From the IMG/VR virus record IMGVR_UViG_3300045993_000038, positions 1 through 24,710 of that record: 24,710 nt of DNA. One strand, written 5' to 3'. Numbering within the stretch: the first letter of the stretch is position 1; the number at the start of each line of letters is the position of its first letter. The DNA comes from a virus. The position numbers and the translations under genes are program-made. This document shows, piece after piece, positions 1 to 9,533 of the stretch. The notes beneath the pieces are model-generated. The model was given only the letters and a program-made list of their open reading frames with translations. It was not told where the DNA came from and did no database searches.

Positions 1-3000
1 ACGGGGGCCGAGGCTGCTGTCAATGCCATGACATGGGGCTCCGAGCAGATGGACCATGTCGGTGCATGGATGATGTCCGTCGTACCCGGTGGTATCGATA
101 CCCTTGGATGGGACGAAACCTACAAGGTGTCCTACGGTCAGGCCGCTGCCGCATCCAATGCCCAGTTGGTCGCCAACTATGGCTTCCTTGGTGGGGCCAT
201 TGGCATGCTCATCAACCCCATCGGTGCGGGTGGTTCGTTCGCTACGCTGAATGATCCGTCGAACCCGATGAACAAGCAGAACTTCAACATCCTTGACGAC
301 AAGCAGCACAAGGCTGCCTTCGAGGACAGCGTCTACGGCAAGATTGCCTCGGGTATACCCGATGCATTGTGGGACGTGTTCGCTGATCCCACCATCGTGG
401 GTGGCAAGTTGACCTCTGTCGTGCGTACGGGTACGAGACTGGGGCAGTTCGGCGGCCTGTCTGATCAGGCTTTGCGCACAGTGACTCAGGTTCGCTCGTG
501 GTCTGACCGCATCGATAAGGGTGTGCAGTACGCAGCCACGGGTGGCAAGGAAGGCAAGTGGACTCCTGAGATTGAGCACGTGCAGGATCTCATCTCGAAG
601 CGCGCCGACCAGTTGGACAACAACCCTCTGGTGCGTAGTTCCCCCAACAAGCCGCTACTTCTGCGCCTCGCGGCACAGGTTGACCCCGAGGATCTGGCTA
701 CAGGTGCGGCTCTTGCCAAGGCTGGGGCCGGTGATGCCGCAGGATGGGCATCCCTACGTGCACGCAGTGTCTCCCTGTACGACCAGATGTCTAACGGCAT
801 GGGTGTCGATCCTCTGGAGAAACTGCCCGGTGTGGCTGGGATGTCAGCCGATCAGGTGCAGTACGGCACGCGTCTGGTTGATGACGCCCTTGCCCTGCTG
901 GATCGCGTGTGGGCAGAGCAGGGACGTACAGCCATTGGCCCCACTAACAGGGCCATTGGCTCTGCTGACAACGCTGCCACTGATGTAGCCCGCAACGTGG
1001 GCGATGCAGTGGAGACTGTGGGCAAGAAGGGCGTGGATGTCCCGGCTGCTGCAGCAGATGCAGCCCCCGAGACCATGGCCGCTGGCCAGTTGATCACCCG
1101 TGGTGGCAACCGTGTGTCTGCCTCCATGGCTCATGCAGCCAACGCATACCGCAAGGGTGCGGCTGATGTGCAGTTCGGTGCCATCCATCAGGGTCCGATC
1201 ATCACCCACGAAGGTCCGGTGTTCGCGAAGTCCCAGTGGGTTGCTACCACGCTGGAGCACTCGGCAGGATCACGTCCCATCCGCGTCCTGCGCTGGTTCG
1301 GGCAGGGCACACCGTCCGGTGTCGTCCACCTGAAGGGTGGCGATGGCGACACATCTCTGGATGAGATCAAGGCATTCCTTGGCAAGTCCAAGATCCAGTC
1401 TGATCAGCGCGTAGCGATGTATGCCGCCTACGTTCAGGCACCCACTCCCACCGCCCGTAAGGCTGTGGTTGAGTCGATGGAAGAGGCTGAGGCTGTCGCC
1501 ATTGCGCACGATCACGGCATCAGCGTAGACACGGCGAAGTTCCTGTACGACACGTACACCAAGAGCCGTGGTCGTCACCTCGCCACCATGCGTGCGGGCA
1601 AGAACGGCTTCGCTGTTGACGACTCGAACTCTCTGGTCACGACTCCGGGGCTGTACACAGAACTTGATGAAGCCTTCCCGATGATGGATCAGTCGGTCTT
1701 CGACAAGGTCACCCATCAGAATGCCGGGTGGATGCAGGGCATTGAGGATGTCACCCTGTTCGCCGACACGGTGAACACGTGGTGGAAACTGTCGGTCCTG
1801 CTTCGCCTCGGCTACACCGAGCGTAACGTGACCGAAGGCTTCCTTCGTTCGTTGGCAACCATGGGTACAGTGGCTGCTAACCCTTCAGCCATGCTTCGCC
1901 TTCCCGCGAACATGGTCTACTGGGGTGGTTCCCGTCGCCTGCGTGGCAGCCTTCGTCATCAGGAGAAGGCACTCATCCATGCATACGACAACGTCACTCT
2001 GGCACGGGATGAACTGCGTAAGGCAGTAGATGACCTGTCCAAGGGGAAGTACACAGCGGGTACATGGTCTGGGTCCGAGCGGTACGTCCAGTTGCAGAGT
2101 GAGATCGAACGCCTCACGGCTGAGATCGATGACACTGTAACGAAACTGCGTGCCAAGGATGCCAAGCGTGTGCGTGGTGGTCACCAGACCAACACGATGG
2201 ACGATGGCGCTGAGATGCAGGGTGCGTTCCAAGGACCCGAGGGCGACATTGCTGCCCTTCTGTCATCGGCTGACCGTACGGCACGGACGACGTTCGATAA
2301 CTCGTTCGAGGCACGCAAGGCAGCGCAGGATCAGGGCAATCTCTACCGTGCCATGGACCCGAAGACGATGAAGCCGGGTGAGGCACAGCAGTACTGGGAT
2401 GAGTACACGATCAGACTCAATGGTGTCTGGCGGCATGACTCAATCATCCAGTCATGGCTGGCTCAGGAGGGCACGGACGCTGGCGTGATCGTGGAGAACA
2501 CGAAGCGTTGGCTCATGTCCCCGGCGGGCGGGCACTACCGTCAGTCAATGACCACGCGTGGTGGCCATGTCCTTGACATCAAGGGCAGGGCGAGCGAGGC
2601 AGGGATTGAGAAGTACCTGAGCGAACTCTGGCATCAGTTCGAGAAGGAACTGCCCGAGGAGACAGGCCTTCGTGCCAAGTTGGCCAGTGGATCGGTCACT
2701 CCTGCTGAGGTTGCGGCTGCCTATGGCATCAAGCGCACTCCCCCGGCCATCCCTGTTCGCGATGTGACAGACATCATCCCGAACCTAGCCACCCGTGCGC
2801 ATGACGGCGTTCGCGGTGTCGCTAACAAGATCATGGTGGGCATCGGATCCTTCCCGGAGACTGCCCTTGTGCGTCACCCGTTCTACAACGGGGTGTACAC
2901 GCAGCGCCAGAAGGAGTTGTACAACCTTGCCAAGGCGCAGGGTCAGGACATCTCATCGGGCACGGTGAAGGCACGCATCAACAAGGCGGCTCATCAGGAT

Positions 3001-4626
3001 GCGCTTCGTGCGACGAAGTCCACGATGTACACCATTGAGCGCCTGTCCAATGCAGCGCAACTGCTGCGCTGGGTTGCCCCGTTCTTCCCTGCCTTCGAGA
3101 ATGCCATCCGTACATGGGGTCGCATCGTGTACCAGAACCCTGCGGTTCTGGGCTACGGCAACCTGCTGTGGAACGTACCGAACAGTCTTGGCTGGGTGTA
3201 CGACAAGGACGGCAACAAGGTTGAGACCTCGAACATGTTCAAGGATGACGGCCACAAGGTCATCATGCCGCAGAAGTACCAAGAGTGGCTGATCAATCAT
3301 CTGCCCGATACCCCGTTCCTGAACCCCGGCGACCTGACGAACTTCAGGCAGGCGGGATACAACGTCATCCTTCCGGGTGCCGAGTGGTGGTGGCCGGGTG
3401 TGGGTCCGATGGCCCAGACGGCAACGGTTCTCGTGCTTCGCCATCGCCCCGAACTGGCTGACATCATCAGGGCGAACACATCCCCGGAGATGTTCAACAA
3501 CATCGTGCCCGGTGGGGATCCGAACGTGGACATCCCCGACCTGTGGACGCCGACGATCATCAAGCGCGTTGAGGGCGTGGTGTTCAAGAACACGTCAGAG
3601 GATGGGGCGTACCTGACCCTGACCAACACCATGGTTGAGGACGCGTACATCGATGCGCAGATCTCGGGCAAGACGCTGACTGACGCTGATATGAAGAAGA
3701 TCAACGACAGGGTCAACAAGTTCTGGGACTGGAGCATCGGGCAGGCAGCCGTAGGGTTCACTGCCTCGGTCGGATACCAGTCCAAGTACGCGCCACAGCG
3801 TGCGTACTGGCAGACGCTGCTGGATGACGAGTCCCTGTCGTATGACCAGAAGACGAAGGCGTTCCTTGACAAGTTCGACACGAAGTTCATCGACAGCAGC
3901 GCGTACCTCGCGGTAACCCGCTCCGGTTCGATGAATGAGTACGGACTGCAGCCGAACCAGTCCACGTGGAAGAAGATCAACGGCAACCCTGACCTCGTTG
4001 AGAGGCTGGCGAACATCGACCCCGAACTGGTGGGCATGTTCGGCAACATGGGTTCGTTCGATGACCCCTTCTCCTACAGCGTGTACGGCGAACTGCGTCG
4101 TCTGCATGTGGGCAACGACAACAACACGGCACGTCACACGATGACGCCTCAGCAGTTGAACCGCAACAACCAGATCGCTGATGGCTGGAACGAATGGAAT
4201 CAGGTTCAGCAGTTGGTCACCTCTGAGGTGGAGAAGGCTGGCTTCAAGTCTGTCAACGCCCCGGGTGCCGAGCAGTTCAAGGCTGTACTGGATGACACGA
4301 AGAAGACTCTCTCTGGCAAGTACCCCGCATGGGGCGAGGAGAAGGTTGCCTACCTGAACATGACACCGACCTTCATTCTCGGTGCTCGCCTGCTCACCCA
4401 GAACGCTGGGCTGGTGGGAGAGGACACGACGATCTCTGCTCTCCGTGAGTACTTGGGTGTTCGGGACATGGTGTCGCATGAGCGTGCAGCCACGAACGAC
4501 AACGATCTCAAGGGCACACTGAACAACATCGCGTGGGAAGCAGCCGCGAAACTTCGCAACAGTGACATCGGGTTCGCGGATTTCTATGACCGCTATCTCG
4601 CAGACGATGACTTCAGGGAGATCTGA
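1..4626 (+). CDS. Large internal virion (ejection-type) protein, 5' partial
   Basis: The frame is open from base 1. The first ATG (base 28) has no Shine-Dalgarno sequence and is preceded by nine sense codons, so the gene probably starts upstream. Numbering from that ATG, 1,532 residues are visible. The N-terminal part is Gly/Ala-rich with a hydrophobic stretch near residues 50-65. A Trp/Leu-rich segment with WWKLSVLLRLGY lies at 585-596. A coiled-coil-like, Glu/Lys-rich section spans about 640-715. An aromatic segment with WVAPFFPAFENAI lies near 1015. Size, lack of enzyme motifs, and position before a virion peptidoglycan hydrolase fit the giant internal/ejection proteins of short-tailed phages that enter the host with the DNA. 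This is inference from architecture, not a recognised family match. A fused head protein or polyvalent protein is the alternative. Its stop overlaps the next start (TGATG). Confidence 0.6.
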   Translation, partial: TGAEAAVNAMTWGSEQMDHVGAWMMSVVPGGIDTLGWDETYKVSYGQAAAASNAQLVANYGFLGGAIGMLINPIGAGGSFATLNDPSNPMNKQNFNILDDKQHKAAFEDSVYGKIASGIPDALWDVFADPTIVGGKLTSVVRTGTRLGQFGGLSDQALRTVTQVRSWSDRIDKGVQYAATGGKEGKWTPEIEHVQDLISKRADQLDNNPLVRSSPNKPLLLRLAAQVDPEDLATGAALAKAGAGDAAGWASLRARSVSLYDQMSNGMGVDPLEKLPGVAGMSADQVQYGTRLVDDALALLDRVWAEQGRTAIGPTNRAIGSADNAATDVARNVGDAVETVGKKGVDVPAAAADAAPETMAAGQLITRGGNRVSASMAHAANAYRKGAADVQFGAIHQGPIITHEGPVFAKSQWVATTLEHSAGSRPIRVLRWFGQGTPSGVVHLKGGDGDTSLDEIKAFLGKSKIQSDQRVAMYAAYVQAPTPTARKAVVESMEEAEAVAIAHDHGISVDTAKFLYDTYTKSRGRHLATMRAGKNGFAVDDSNSLVTTPGLYTELDEAFPMMDQSVFDKVTHQNAGWMQGIEDVTLFADTVNTWWKLSVLLRLGYTERNVTEGFLRSLATMGTVAANPSAMLRLPANMVYWGGSRRLRGSLRHQEKALIHAYDNVTLARDELRKAVDDLSKGKYTAGTWSGSERYVQLQSEIERLTAEIDDTVTKLRAKDAKRVRGGHQTNTMDDGAEMQGAFQGPEGDIAALLSSADRTARTTFDNSFEARKAAQDQGNLYRAMDPKTMKPGEAQQYWDEYTIRLNGVWRHDSIIQSWLAQEGTDAGVIVENTKRWLMSPAGGHYRQSMTTRGGHVLDIKGRASEAGIEKYLSELWHQFEKELPEETGLRAKLASGSVTPAEVAAAYGIKRTPPAIPVRDVTDIIPNLATRAHDGVRGVANKIMVGIGSFPETALVRHPFYNGVYTQRQKELYNLAKAQGQDISSGTVKARINKAAHQDALRATKSTMYTIERLSNAAQLLRWVAPFFPAFENAIRTWGRIVYQNPAVLGYGNLLWNVPNSLGWVYDKDGNKVETSNMFKDDGHKVIMPQKYQEWLINHLPDTPFLNPGDLTNFRQAGYNVILPGAEWWWPGVGPMAQTATVLVLRHRPELADIIRANTSPEMFNNIVPGGDPNVDIPDLWTPTIIKRVEGVVFKNTSEDGAYLTLTNTMVEDAYIDAQISGKTLTDADMKKINDRVNKFWDWSIGQAAVGFTASVGYQSKYAPQRAYWQTLLDDESLSYDQKTKAFLDKFDTKFIDSSAYLAVTRSGSMNEYGLQPNQSTWKKINGNPDLVERLANIDPELVGMFGNMGSFDDPFSYSVYGELRRLHVGNDNNTARHTMTPQQLNRNNQIADGWNEWNQVQQLVTSEVEKAGFKSVNAPGAEQFKAVLDDTKKTLSGKYPAWGEEKVAYLNMTPTFILGARLLTQNAGLVGEDTTISALREYLGVRDMVSHERAATNDNDLKGTLNNIAWEAAAKLRNSDIGFADFYDRYLADDDFREI

Positions 4627-5471
4627 TGGGTGCGCTTGAGGATGCCAAGGCTGCAGTAAATGCGGCTCGTGCGAACGCGGGAAGCGCCACCACGGATCCT
4701 GCTACGGGCAAGGAGAAGCCACCGCCCATCTGGTTGAGCAGTTACGAACCGAATGGTGGATACGAGGCCATCGGTTCAGCCAGTGCATGGGCTAACCGTC
4801 AGCCGAGCAAGAACGTGGTTGAGCAGAAGGATGTGCTCAAGTACGTCTACGGCATGACGGGTAACCCTGCTGCATGGCAGGAGTACACGCAGGCGCTGTA
4901 CGAGAAGGGCGCACTGTACGACATGCAGTACGCACGCAATGTGGGGTCGGTCATCGATGCCACGAACATGGCGATGCAGATGTACACGAACTCTGGTGCG
5001 AAGCAGTCGTTCATTGAGTGGGTGCGTGATCCCAGCGCTGGCATGATCGGCGTGGACAAGAAGAAGGCAGATCCGGGACTCAACGGTAGCCTCGGTGGGA
5101 CCTCAACCAACACGACAACTCGGGTTGACCTGTCCAATCCTGATACCGCCAAGGGTCTGGTCAACACTGCACTCACCCAGCACCTTGGACGGGCGGCGAA
5201 TCCTCAGGAGGTCAGCGACTTCTACGCCGCACTGCAGGCTCACGAGAAGATGAATCCCCAGACGGGATCCAGCACGACAGAGACCAGCAACCAGCAGATG
5301 TCGGGCAAGCAGGTTGCCTCAGCCACCACCACGAACGACGTGACAGGTGGGGGCACTAATGCGCAGCAGTTCGCTGATGACTGGGCCAAGGCACAAGAGG
5401 GTTCCGCTGAGTACACGGCAGCAACCACCTACATGGACGCATTCCTTCAGGCGATTAAGGCTCCGGTGTAA
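4626..5471 (+). CDS. Putative virion protein (281 aa), unknown function
   Basis: The ATG overlaps the stop of the giant upstream gene by one base (TGATG), implying translational coupling. The protein is mostly helical with Ala/Asn/Gln-rich sequence. A low-complexity Thr/Ser/Asn stretch lies around residues 155-170 and a second one around 215-245. Between them is a helical segment containing LGRAANPQEVSDFYAALQ, a short pattern of a kind I associate with internal or tail-associated virion proteins. There is no signal peptide, transmembrane segment or catalytic motif. Its place between the giant protein and the cell-wall hydrolase suggests a partner in the ejection machinery, but the exact role is unknown. 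Confidence 0.6.
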   Translation: MGALEDAKAAVNAARANAGSATTDPATGKEKPPPIWLSSYEPNGGYEAIGSASAWANRQPSKNVVEQKDVLKYVYGMTGNPAAWQEYTQALYEKGALYDMQYARNVGSVIDATNMAMQMYTNSGAKQSFIEWVRDPSAGMIGVDKKKADPGLNGSLGGTSTNTTTRVDLSNPDTAKGLVNTALTQHLGRAANPQEVSDFYAALQAHEKMNPQTGSSTTETSNQQMSGKQVASATTTNDVTGGGTNAQQFADDWAKAQEGSAEYTAATTYMDAFLQAIKAPV

Positions 5472-5473
5472 CG

Positions 5474-6850
5474 ATGGCTGACACGCTAGATCAGAACTCC
5501 GCTGTCTCGTGGGCGGGGCAGTCCCTCTCGGGTAAGACCTACCCCGGACTGTGCGACCGCTATGTGGCTAACGCCTACGGTCAGGCGCACTCGGGATACG
5601 AGACTGCCCTGACCCACTGGGCACTGACCCCGCAGGAGTACCGGCATCCGGGTGACAACAAGCCACCCGTTGGTGCCCTTGTCTTCTGGAAGACGGGTGC
5701 TCCTGCTGGACACGTCGCCATCGTTACGTCGTACACGAAGGCTGGTCAGCCAGTCATCACCACGACCCACGTGAACAATGGTAGGCCCACCCAGATGCTG
5801 CTGTCGCAGGCGGGCATGAACTATCAGGGCTGGGCCACCCCGTACTTCCAAGGGCGTACCGCTCCCCTGAAGTCCGTGTCCAACACTGACTACACCACGG
5901 GTGCGCTGAACACGAACATCCAGACGGGCGACCAGACGGGCATCGACAACCGCCCGGATGCACCGCTTGCTCCCGATCCTCTGTCTCCTCAGGAGATGGC
6001 GTCACGGTACGGCATGGCATGGCGCATCCTCGGTGGCACGAAGGAACTGAAGGATCTCTTCATCCTCGCGTCCAAGGAGCAGTGGACCGCCGATCAGGTC
6101 AAGGTCAAGGTTCAGGATACGCAGTGGTTCGCCAAGAATGCTGAGTACGCACGCGAGGCGTGGGTGCAGCAGAAGACGGGTGGAGCCGACTGGACTGCAC
6201 GGCAGAAGACTGCCGCTCTTGCGGTGCAGGCTGAGGCCGACAAGATCGGCGCGGTCCTCACCCCTGAGGACAAGGCAGCCCTGACCACGAAGTTCATCTT
6301 CGATGGCTGGGACAAGCCGGGGCGTGGGATGCTCCTGACTCAGCACCTGACCGAGAACATCAACGGTTCAGCCGAAGATCTTAAGGGTCAGGCTGGTGTC
6401 GATGTCGCGCAGATCCGTGTGCTGTCTGACGACTACGGCGTGCAGATGACGGACAAGTGGTACGTGGACAAGGTGAAGCAGTTGGCCCTTGGCAAGATCA
6501 CGGAGACCGACATCAAGAACATGATCATCGCGAACGCGAAGTCCACGTGGTCGGGGATGGGAGACAAGATCAATGACACGGTCTCGGTCAAGGATCTGGC
6601 CTCGTCGTACATCCAGACCATGGCAAACGTCTGGGAGACAGACCCCGACCAGATTGATCTGAAGACCCCGGAGATCAAGAACGCCCTGACCTACATCGAT
6701 GCGGGTACAGGACAGCCACGGCAGAAAACTCTCTGGGAGTTCGAGCAGGGATTGCGTAAGGATCCCCGCTGGGACAAGACGCAGACGGGTCAGAAGGAAC
6801 TTGGTGATGCGAGCATGCAGATGCTCAAGGACTTCGGATTCTGGAAGTAG
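5474..6850 (+). CDS. Virion-associated peptidoglycan hydrolase, CHAP/NlpC-P60-like
   Basis: The first 120 residues resemble a CHAP or NlpC/P60 papain-like amidase/endopeptidase. The candidate nucleophile is Cys27 in GLCDRYVANAYG. GALVFWKT (about 67-74) precedes the candidate catalytic His80 in GHVAIVT, which is the usual Cys...His order. The remaining 340 residues are helical, charged and without recognised motifs, and probably tether the enzyme in the particle. Known enzymes of this class cut peptidoglycan cross-links; here it would open the wall locally during DNA entry. It is separate from the lysis cassette, which has its own M15 endolysin further downstream, and this supports a virion rather than a lysis role. 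It starts two bases after the previous stop; AAGG in the end of the upstream gene may serve as its Shine-Dalgarno. Confidence 0.7.
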   Translation: MADTLDQNSAVSWAGQSLSGKTYPGLCDRYVANAYGQAHSGYETALTHWALTPQEYRHPGDNKPPVGALVFWKTGAPAGHVAIVTSYTKAGQPVITTTHVNNGRPTQMLLSQAGMNYQGWATPYFQGRTAPLKSVSNTDYTTGALNTNIQTGDQTGIDNRPDAPLAPDPLSPQEMASRYGMAWRILGGTKELKDLFILASKEQWTADQVKVKVQDTQWFAKNAEYAREAWVQQKTGGADWTARQKTAALAVQAEADKIGAVLTPEDKAALTTKFIFDGWDKPGRGMLLTQHLTENINGSAEDLKGQAGVDVAQIRVLSDDYGVQMTDKWYVDKVKQLALGKITETDIKNMIIANAKSTWSGMGDKINDTVSVKDLASSYIQTMANVWETDPDQIDLKTPEIKNALTYIDAGTGQPRQKTLWEFEQGLRKDPRWDKTQTGQKELGDASMQMLKDFGFWK

Positions 6851-6855
6851 GAGCG

Positions 6856-7962
6856 ATGGCTTACAACCCACTGACTGGGTACTACGATCCGAACACGCCG
6901 AAGGCTGGGCCGAACACAGGGACATGGACTCCCGCTGGTGGCGGGCAGTACGTTGGTGGTACGGCGACGAACGTGCCGGGTGGCAATGCTCAGGTGACCC
7001 CTCGTCCGTACGCTGATCCTGTCGCTGCCGCTGCTCCTGCCCCCGTCGTCAACAACACCAACACCACGACGACGGTGACGGTCGATCCACTGGAGTGGCA
7101 GAAGACCAGCATGATCGCGCAGATGCGCGACTTCATGGGGTCCAATGGCATGGGTGCACTCGTGGGGGCGATGGAGAAGTACGTTCGCATGGGATACACG
7201 GGTGATGCCGTGTGGGTGATGACGAAGAACGATGCCGAGTACAGGGACGCCTACAACGCACGCTTCGCTGCGAATGCTGACCGGGCCAAGTCTGGTCTGG
7301 CTGAGTTGTCCCCGGCCACGTACATCGAAATGGAGCAGGGCTACAAGACGGCGATGATGAATCGTAACATGCCAGCAGGCCTGTTCGATCAGACCTCCGA
7401 CTTCACCACCCTGATCGCCAAGGATGTCAGCGTGCGCGAGGTAGGTGCTCGTCTGGATGACGCCCTGTCCTACATCAACTACGACGGTAACGCCTCGGTG
7501 AAGCAGCAACTCCGCGACATCTACGGGATGTCCGACGCCCAGATGGCGTCATACGTTCTGGATCCCACCCGGACGCTGGACTATCTGGACAAGGAAGTCA
7601 AGAAGAACATGAGCCGCGCAGAGGTGGGTGGCGCTGCCATCAACGCTGGCGTTGGGATCAGCGGTTCGATCCGCGATGAGGTAGCCAACCTCATGTCCTC
7701 CACCTACGCGAACACTGCGTACCAGCAGGCGACTCAGGGATTCAATGCTGTAGCCACGGACACCCCGCTCTATGAGCGGTTGGCGAAACTGTCCGACACC
7801 ACAGGTGATGCCAACGAACTCGTTCAGGAGCAGTTCGGCCTGACGGGTGCGGCTGACATCACGAACAAGAAGAAGGTTCTCGCTTCTCAGGAGCGGGCAA
7901 GGTTCGGCGGTTCGTCGGGTCTTGGCTCTACATCACTCAGTGCAGGCCGACGAGCGCAATAG
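6856..7962 (+). CDS. Putative virion protein (368 aa), unknown function
   Basis: The start follows the hydrolase stop by five bases, with AGGAG overlapping the stop and only a short spacing to ATG. The N-terminal 75 residues are a disordered Gly/Pro/Thr/Asn linker with a run of Asn and Thr. After this the protein is alpha-helical with Ala/Met-rich sequence and an Arg/Gly/Ser-rich tail. It has no transmembrane segment or catalytic motif. It is the last of four consecutive large genes that appear to encode an internal or ejection module. The layout of disordered head plus helical body fits an internal structural protein, but I do not recognise a family. Confidence 0.55.
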   Translation: MAYNPLTGYYDPNTPKAGPNTGTWTPAGGGQYVGGTATNVPGGNAQVTPRPYADPVAAAAPAPVVNNTNTTTTVTVDPLEWQKTSMIAQMRDFMGSNGMGALVGAMEKYVRMGYTGDAVWVMTKNDAEYRDAYNARFAANADRAKSGLAELSPATYIEMEQGYKTAMMNRNMPAGLFDQTSDFTTLIAKDVSVREVGARLDDALSYINYDGNASVKQQLRDIYGMSDAQMASYVLDPTRTLDYLDKEVKKNMSRAEVGGAAINAGVGISGSIRDEVANLMSSTYANTAYQQATQGFNAVATDTPLYERLAKLSDTTGDANELVQEQFGLTGAADITNKKKVLASQERARFGGSSGLGSTSLSAGRRAQ

Positions 7963-7971
7963 GAGACTGAT

Positions 7972-8316
7972 ATGTCAAGTGCAAGCAGGATGCGGCCATG
8001 GGAGGCCGACACCCGTTACCCTAATGGTCCTCGTCTGGCGTCCGATCTGAGCGAGCCAGCAGCCATGGGAACTATCGGTGTCCTCTCCCCCACCTCGGGG
8101 ACTACGGCTGGTGGGACCACGGTCACCATCGCCGGGACCAATTTCTACAAGATTGCAAAAGTTGAACTGGCTGGCAACGCATGTGTATATACGTGGGTGT
8201 CTGCCACTTCGCTGTCCATCGTGACGCCCGCCGGAACTGCGGGTGCCAAGTCTCTCGTGATTACTCAGACAGACGGCACCTCACAGACGAAGGCTTCTGC
8301 CTACACCTACGTGTAG
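7972..8316 (+). CDS. Small IPT/TIG Ig-like domain protein
   Basis: ATG at 7972 has AGGAGA just upstream. Residues from about 33 to the end form a single IPT/TIG Ig-like fold: LSPTSGTTAGGTTVTIAGTNF near the start (the Gly-Gly-T-V-T-I-G-T-N-F signature), then a VELAGNAC strand and a VTPAGTAG turn, ending in SAYTYV. The first 30 residues are a polar, possibly disordered leader. IPT/TIG domains commonly decorate phage capsids or tails and bind surface glycans. Here the domain is a stand-alone 114-residue protein at the junction of the virion and lysis genes, so a decoration or adhesion role is inferred. Confidence 0.75.
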   Translation: MSSASRMRPWEADTRYPNGPRLASDLSEPAAMGTIGVLSPTSGTTAGGTTVTIAGTNFYKIAKVELAGNACVYTWVSATSLSIVTPAGTAGAKSLVITQTDGTSQTKASAYTYV

Positions 8317-8318
8317 TC

Positions 8319-8630
8319 GTGACCGAAATACACGATTGGCTGGACATTCTTCTGGCGGTGGTCGCGGTACTGACCGTGTTCATCACTCTCTCCCGGTGGA
8401 CTTCCCATCGGCTGGAGAAGAAGATCATCGCCACGATTGTCCTGTCGACCAAGCAGATCAAGACGGACACCAATGGCGGCCAGTCGCTCAACGATGTCAA
8501 CAAGAAGGTTGACGCTCTTGCCTTTGAACTCGGGGAGAACGAGCACAGGCGAGACTTGCAGCATCAAGAGATCAGGTACGAGTTGGCGGCGATCAAGCGG
8601 ATCGCCTCCTACCCAGCAGAGGGCGAGTGA
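8319..8630 (+). CDS. Small one-TM membrane protein of the lysis cassette
   Basis: I chose the GTG at 8319, two bases after the preceding stop, because the in-frame upstream ATG (8181) would read far into the IPT gene. The resulting protein is 103 residues. Residues 7-25 (WLDILLAVVAVLTVFITLS) form one transmembrane helix. The rest is a basic and then acidic, coiled-coil-like cytoplasmic part containing NGGQSLNDVNKKVD. This layout resembles the small DUF2746-like membrane proteins placed next to holins in actinophages; the family match is from memory. It may act as a second holin or a holin regulator. No Shine-Dalgarno sequence is visible, so translation is probably coupled. The next ATG follows its TGA directly. 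Confidence 0.65.
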   Translation: MTEIHDWLDILLAVVAVLTVFITLSRWTSHRLEKKIIATIVLSTKQIKTDTNGGQSLNDVNKKVDALAFELGENEHRRDLQHQEIRYELAAIKRIASYPAEGE

Positions 8631-8861
8631 ATGTTCATGTGGACCGTTGAGTTCTGGAAGGCGACCGCCGAACTGGCGGTGAGGGGCGCGGCATCAGCCG
8701 CCATCCTCTCTATTGGCGCGGAGCAGATCAATGCTCTGACGACCAACTGGGTCACCGTCGGTGGCTTCGCTGCCGGAGGCGCTGCCCTGTCAGTCCTCTG
8801 GTCTCTCGGTTCATCCCCGTTCGGCAAGGTCGGGGCACCCACCATTCTGGAGGTCAAGTAA
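8631..8861 (+). CDS. Holin, r1t-like
   Basis: The protein has 76 residues and two hydrophobic segments, around residues 16-35 and 42-60. A short loop (INALTTNW) separates them, and it ends in a SSPFGKVGAPT tail. The FWKATAELAVRGAA start and the closing SSP-G-P pattern match the r1t-type phage holins common next to actinophage endolysins. It would form the membrane lesion that lets the M15 endolysin reach the wall. An ATG at 8637 is a possible alternative start; dual starts in holins can set lysis timing, but there is no direct evidence here. The stop overlaps the endolysin start (TAATG). Confidence 0.8.
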   Translation: MFMWTVEFWKATAELAVRGAASAAILSIGAEQINALTTNWVTVGGFAAGGAALSVLWSLGSSPFGKVGAPTILEVK

Positions 8862-9394
8862 TGGCTAAGACACTCTCGGGCCATCTGGCCATCACCCCTG
8901 TTCTTGCTCCGCTGTATCTGCGGTCTGCCAAGATCCCCGGACGCACGGTCAGCCTGCGTACCCGCAAGTGCTACCTGCCCCTGTTCCTGCGTCTGGGTGT
9001 CTACCTTGATCAGGTCAGCCAGTTGCACACCACGAACACGTGGTCGTACGCGTACCGTGCCCCCCGGATGGGATCAGGCATCAGTGACCATGCTGGCTAC
9101 GCCATCGACTGCTGGTCCAACAGCATCGGTGCGAACGCATGGCCGAGCCGGATGCCCGTGGTTGAGGCTCAGATCATCAGCCAGATCCTGAAGAAGTTCC
9201 GCACGAAGGATGGTCGCTACCTCTTCGGGTGGGGAGTCAGTGCTGACTCTCCGGGCGTTGACTACCCGATCACGTACCACGGCAAGACCAACGATCCGAT
9301 GCACTTCTTCATCGCACCGAACATCACGCCGAAGGATGCAAACGAGATCATCGCTCGCCTGAAGATTCAGGCCGACGGGACGATTGGAAAGTAA
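8861..9394 (+). CDS. Endolysin, M15-family peptidase
   Basis: The protein has 177 residues. The zinc-peptidase signature is clear: SDHAGYAIDCW carries His77 and Asp83 (S-x-H-x-x-G-x-A-x-D pattern), and DPMHFF carries His148. These are the three expected zinc ligands of M15 (VanY/L-alanyl-D-glutamate or D-Ala-D-Ala) peptidases. There is no signal peptide, so export through the upstream holin is expected. No separate cell-wall-binding domain is visible; the protein is about the size of the catalytic domain alone. GGAGG sits eight bases before the ATG, inside the holin gene, giving tight coupling. Together with the two upstream membrane proteins it makes a complete lysis cassette. Confidence 0.85.
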   Translation: MAKTLSGHLAITPVLAPLYLRSAKIPGRTVSLRTRKCYLPLFLRLGVYLDQVSQLHTTNTWSYAYRAPRMGSGISDHAGYAIDCWSNSIGANAWPSRMPVVEAQIISQILKKFRTKDGRYLFGWGVSADSPGVDYPITYHGKTNDPMHFFIAPNITPKDANEIIARLKIQADGTIGK

Positions 9395-9395
9395 C

Positions 9396-9533
9396 ATGGC
9401 AGATAACAAGCGCGTTGAGATCCCGAAGGAGTCCCTGCTCAACTGGGCATCGGGCAACTACAAGACCGAGGTTCCCGGCAAGTCTGGGAACAACATGCCG
9501 AAGCAGACCGCGCCCGGAATGGAATGCAAGTAA
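9396..9533 (+). CDS. Small hypothetical protein (45 aa)
   Basis: This ORF starts one base after the endolysin stop, with GGAAAG just upstream, and its stop overlaps the next start (TAATG). The 45-residue product is hydrophilic (MADNKRVEIPKESLLN at the start, a Lys/Gly-rich middle) and ends in MECK. I do not recognise it. The support is the tight head-to-tail packing with both neighbours and the G/C-rich third codon positions. Confidence 0.5.
   Translation: MADNKRVEIPKESLLNWASGNYKTEVPGKSGNNMPKQTAPGMECK

Noticed and set aside
8181-8318. Upstream ATG extension of the lysis membrane protein
   Set aside because: It would overlap the IPT/TIG gene by more than 130 bases and put a non-membrane stretch before the TM helix; the GTG at 8319 fits the gene packing.
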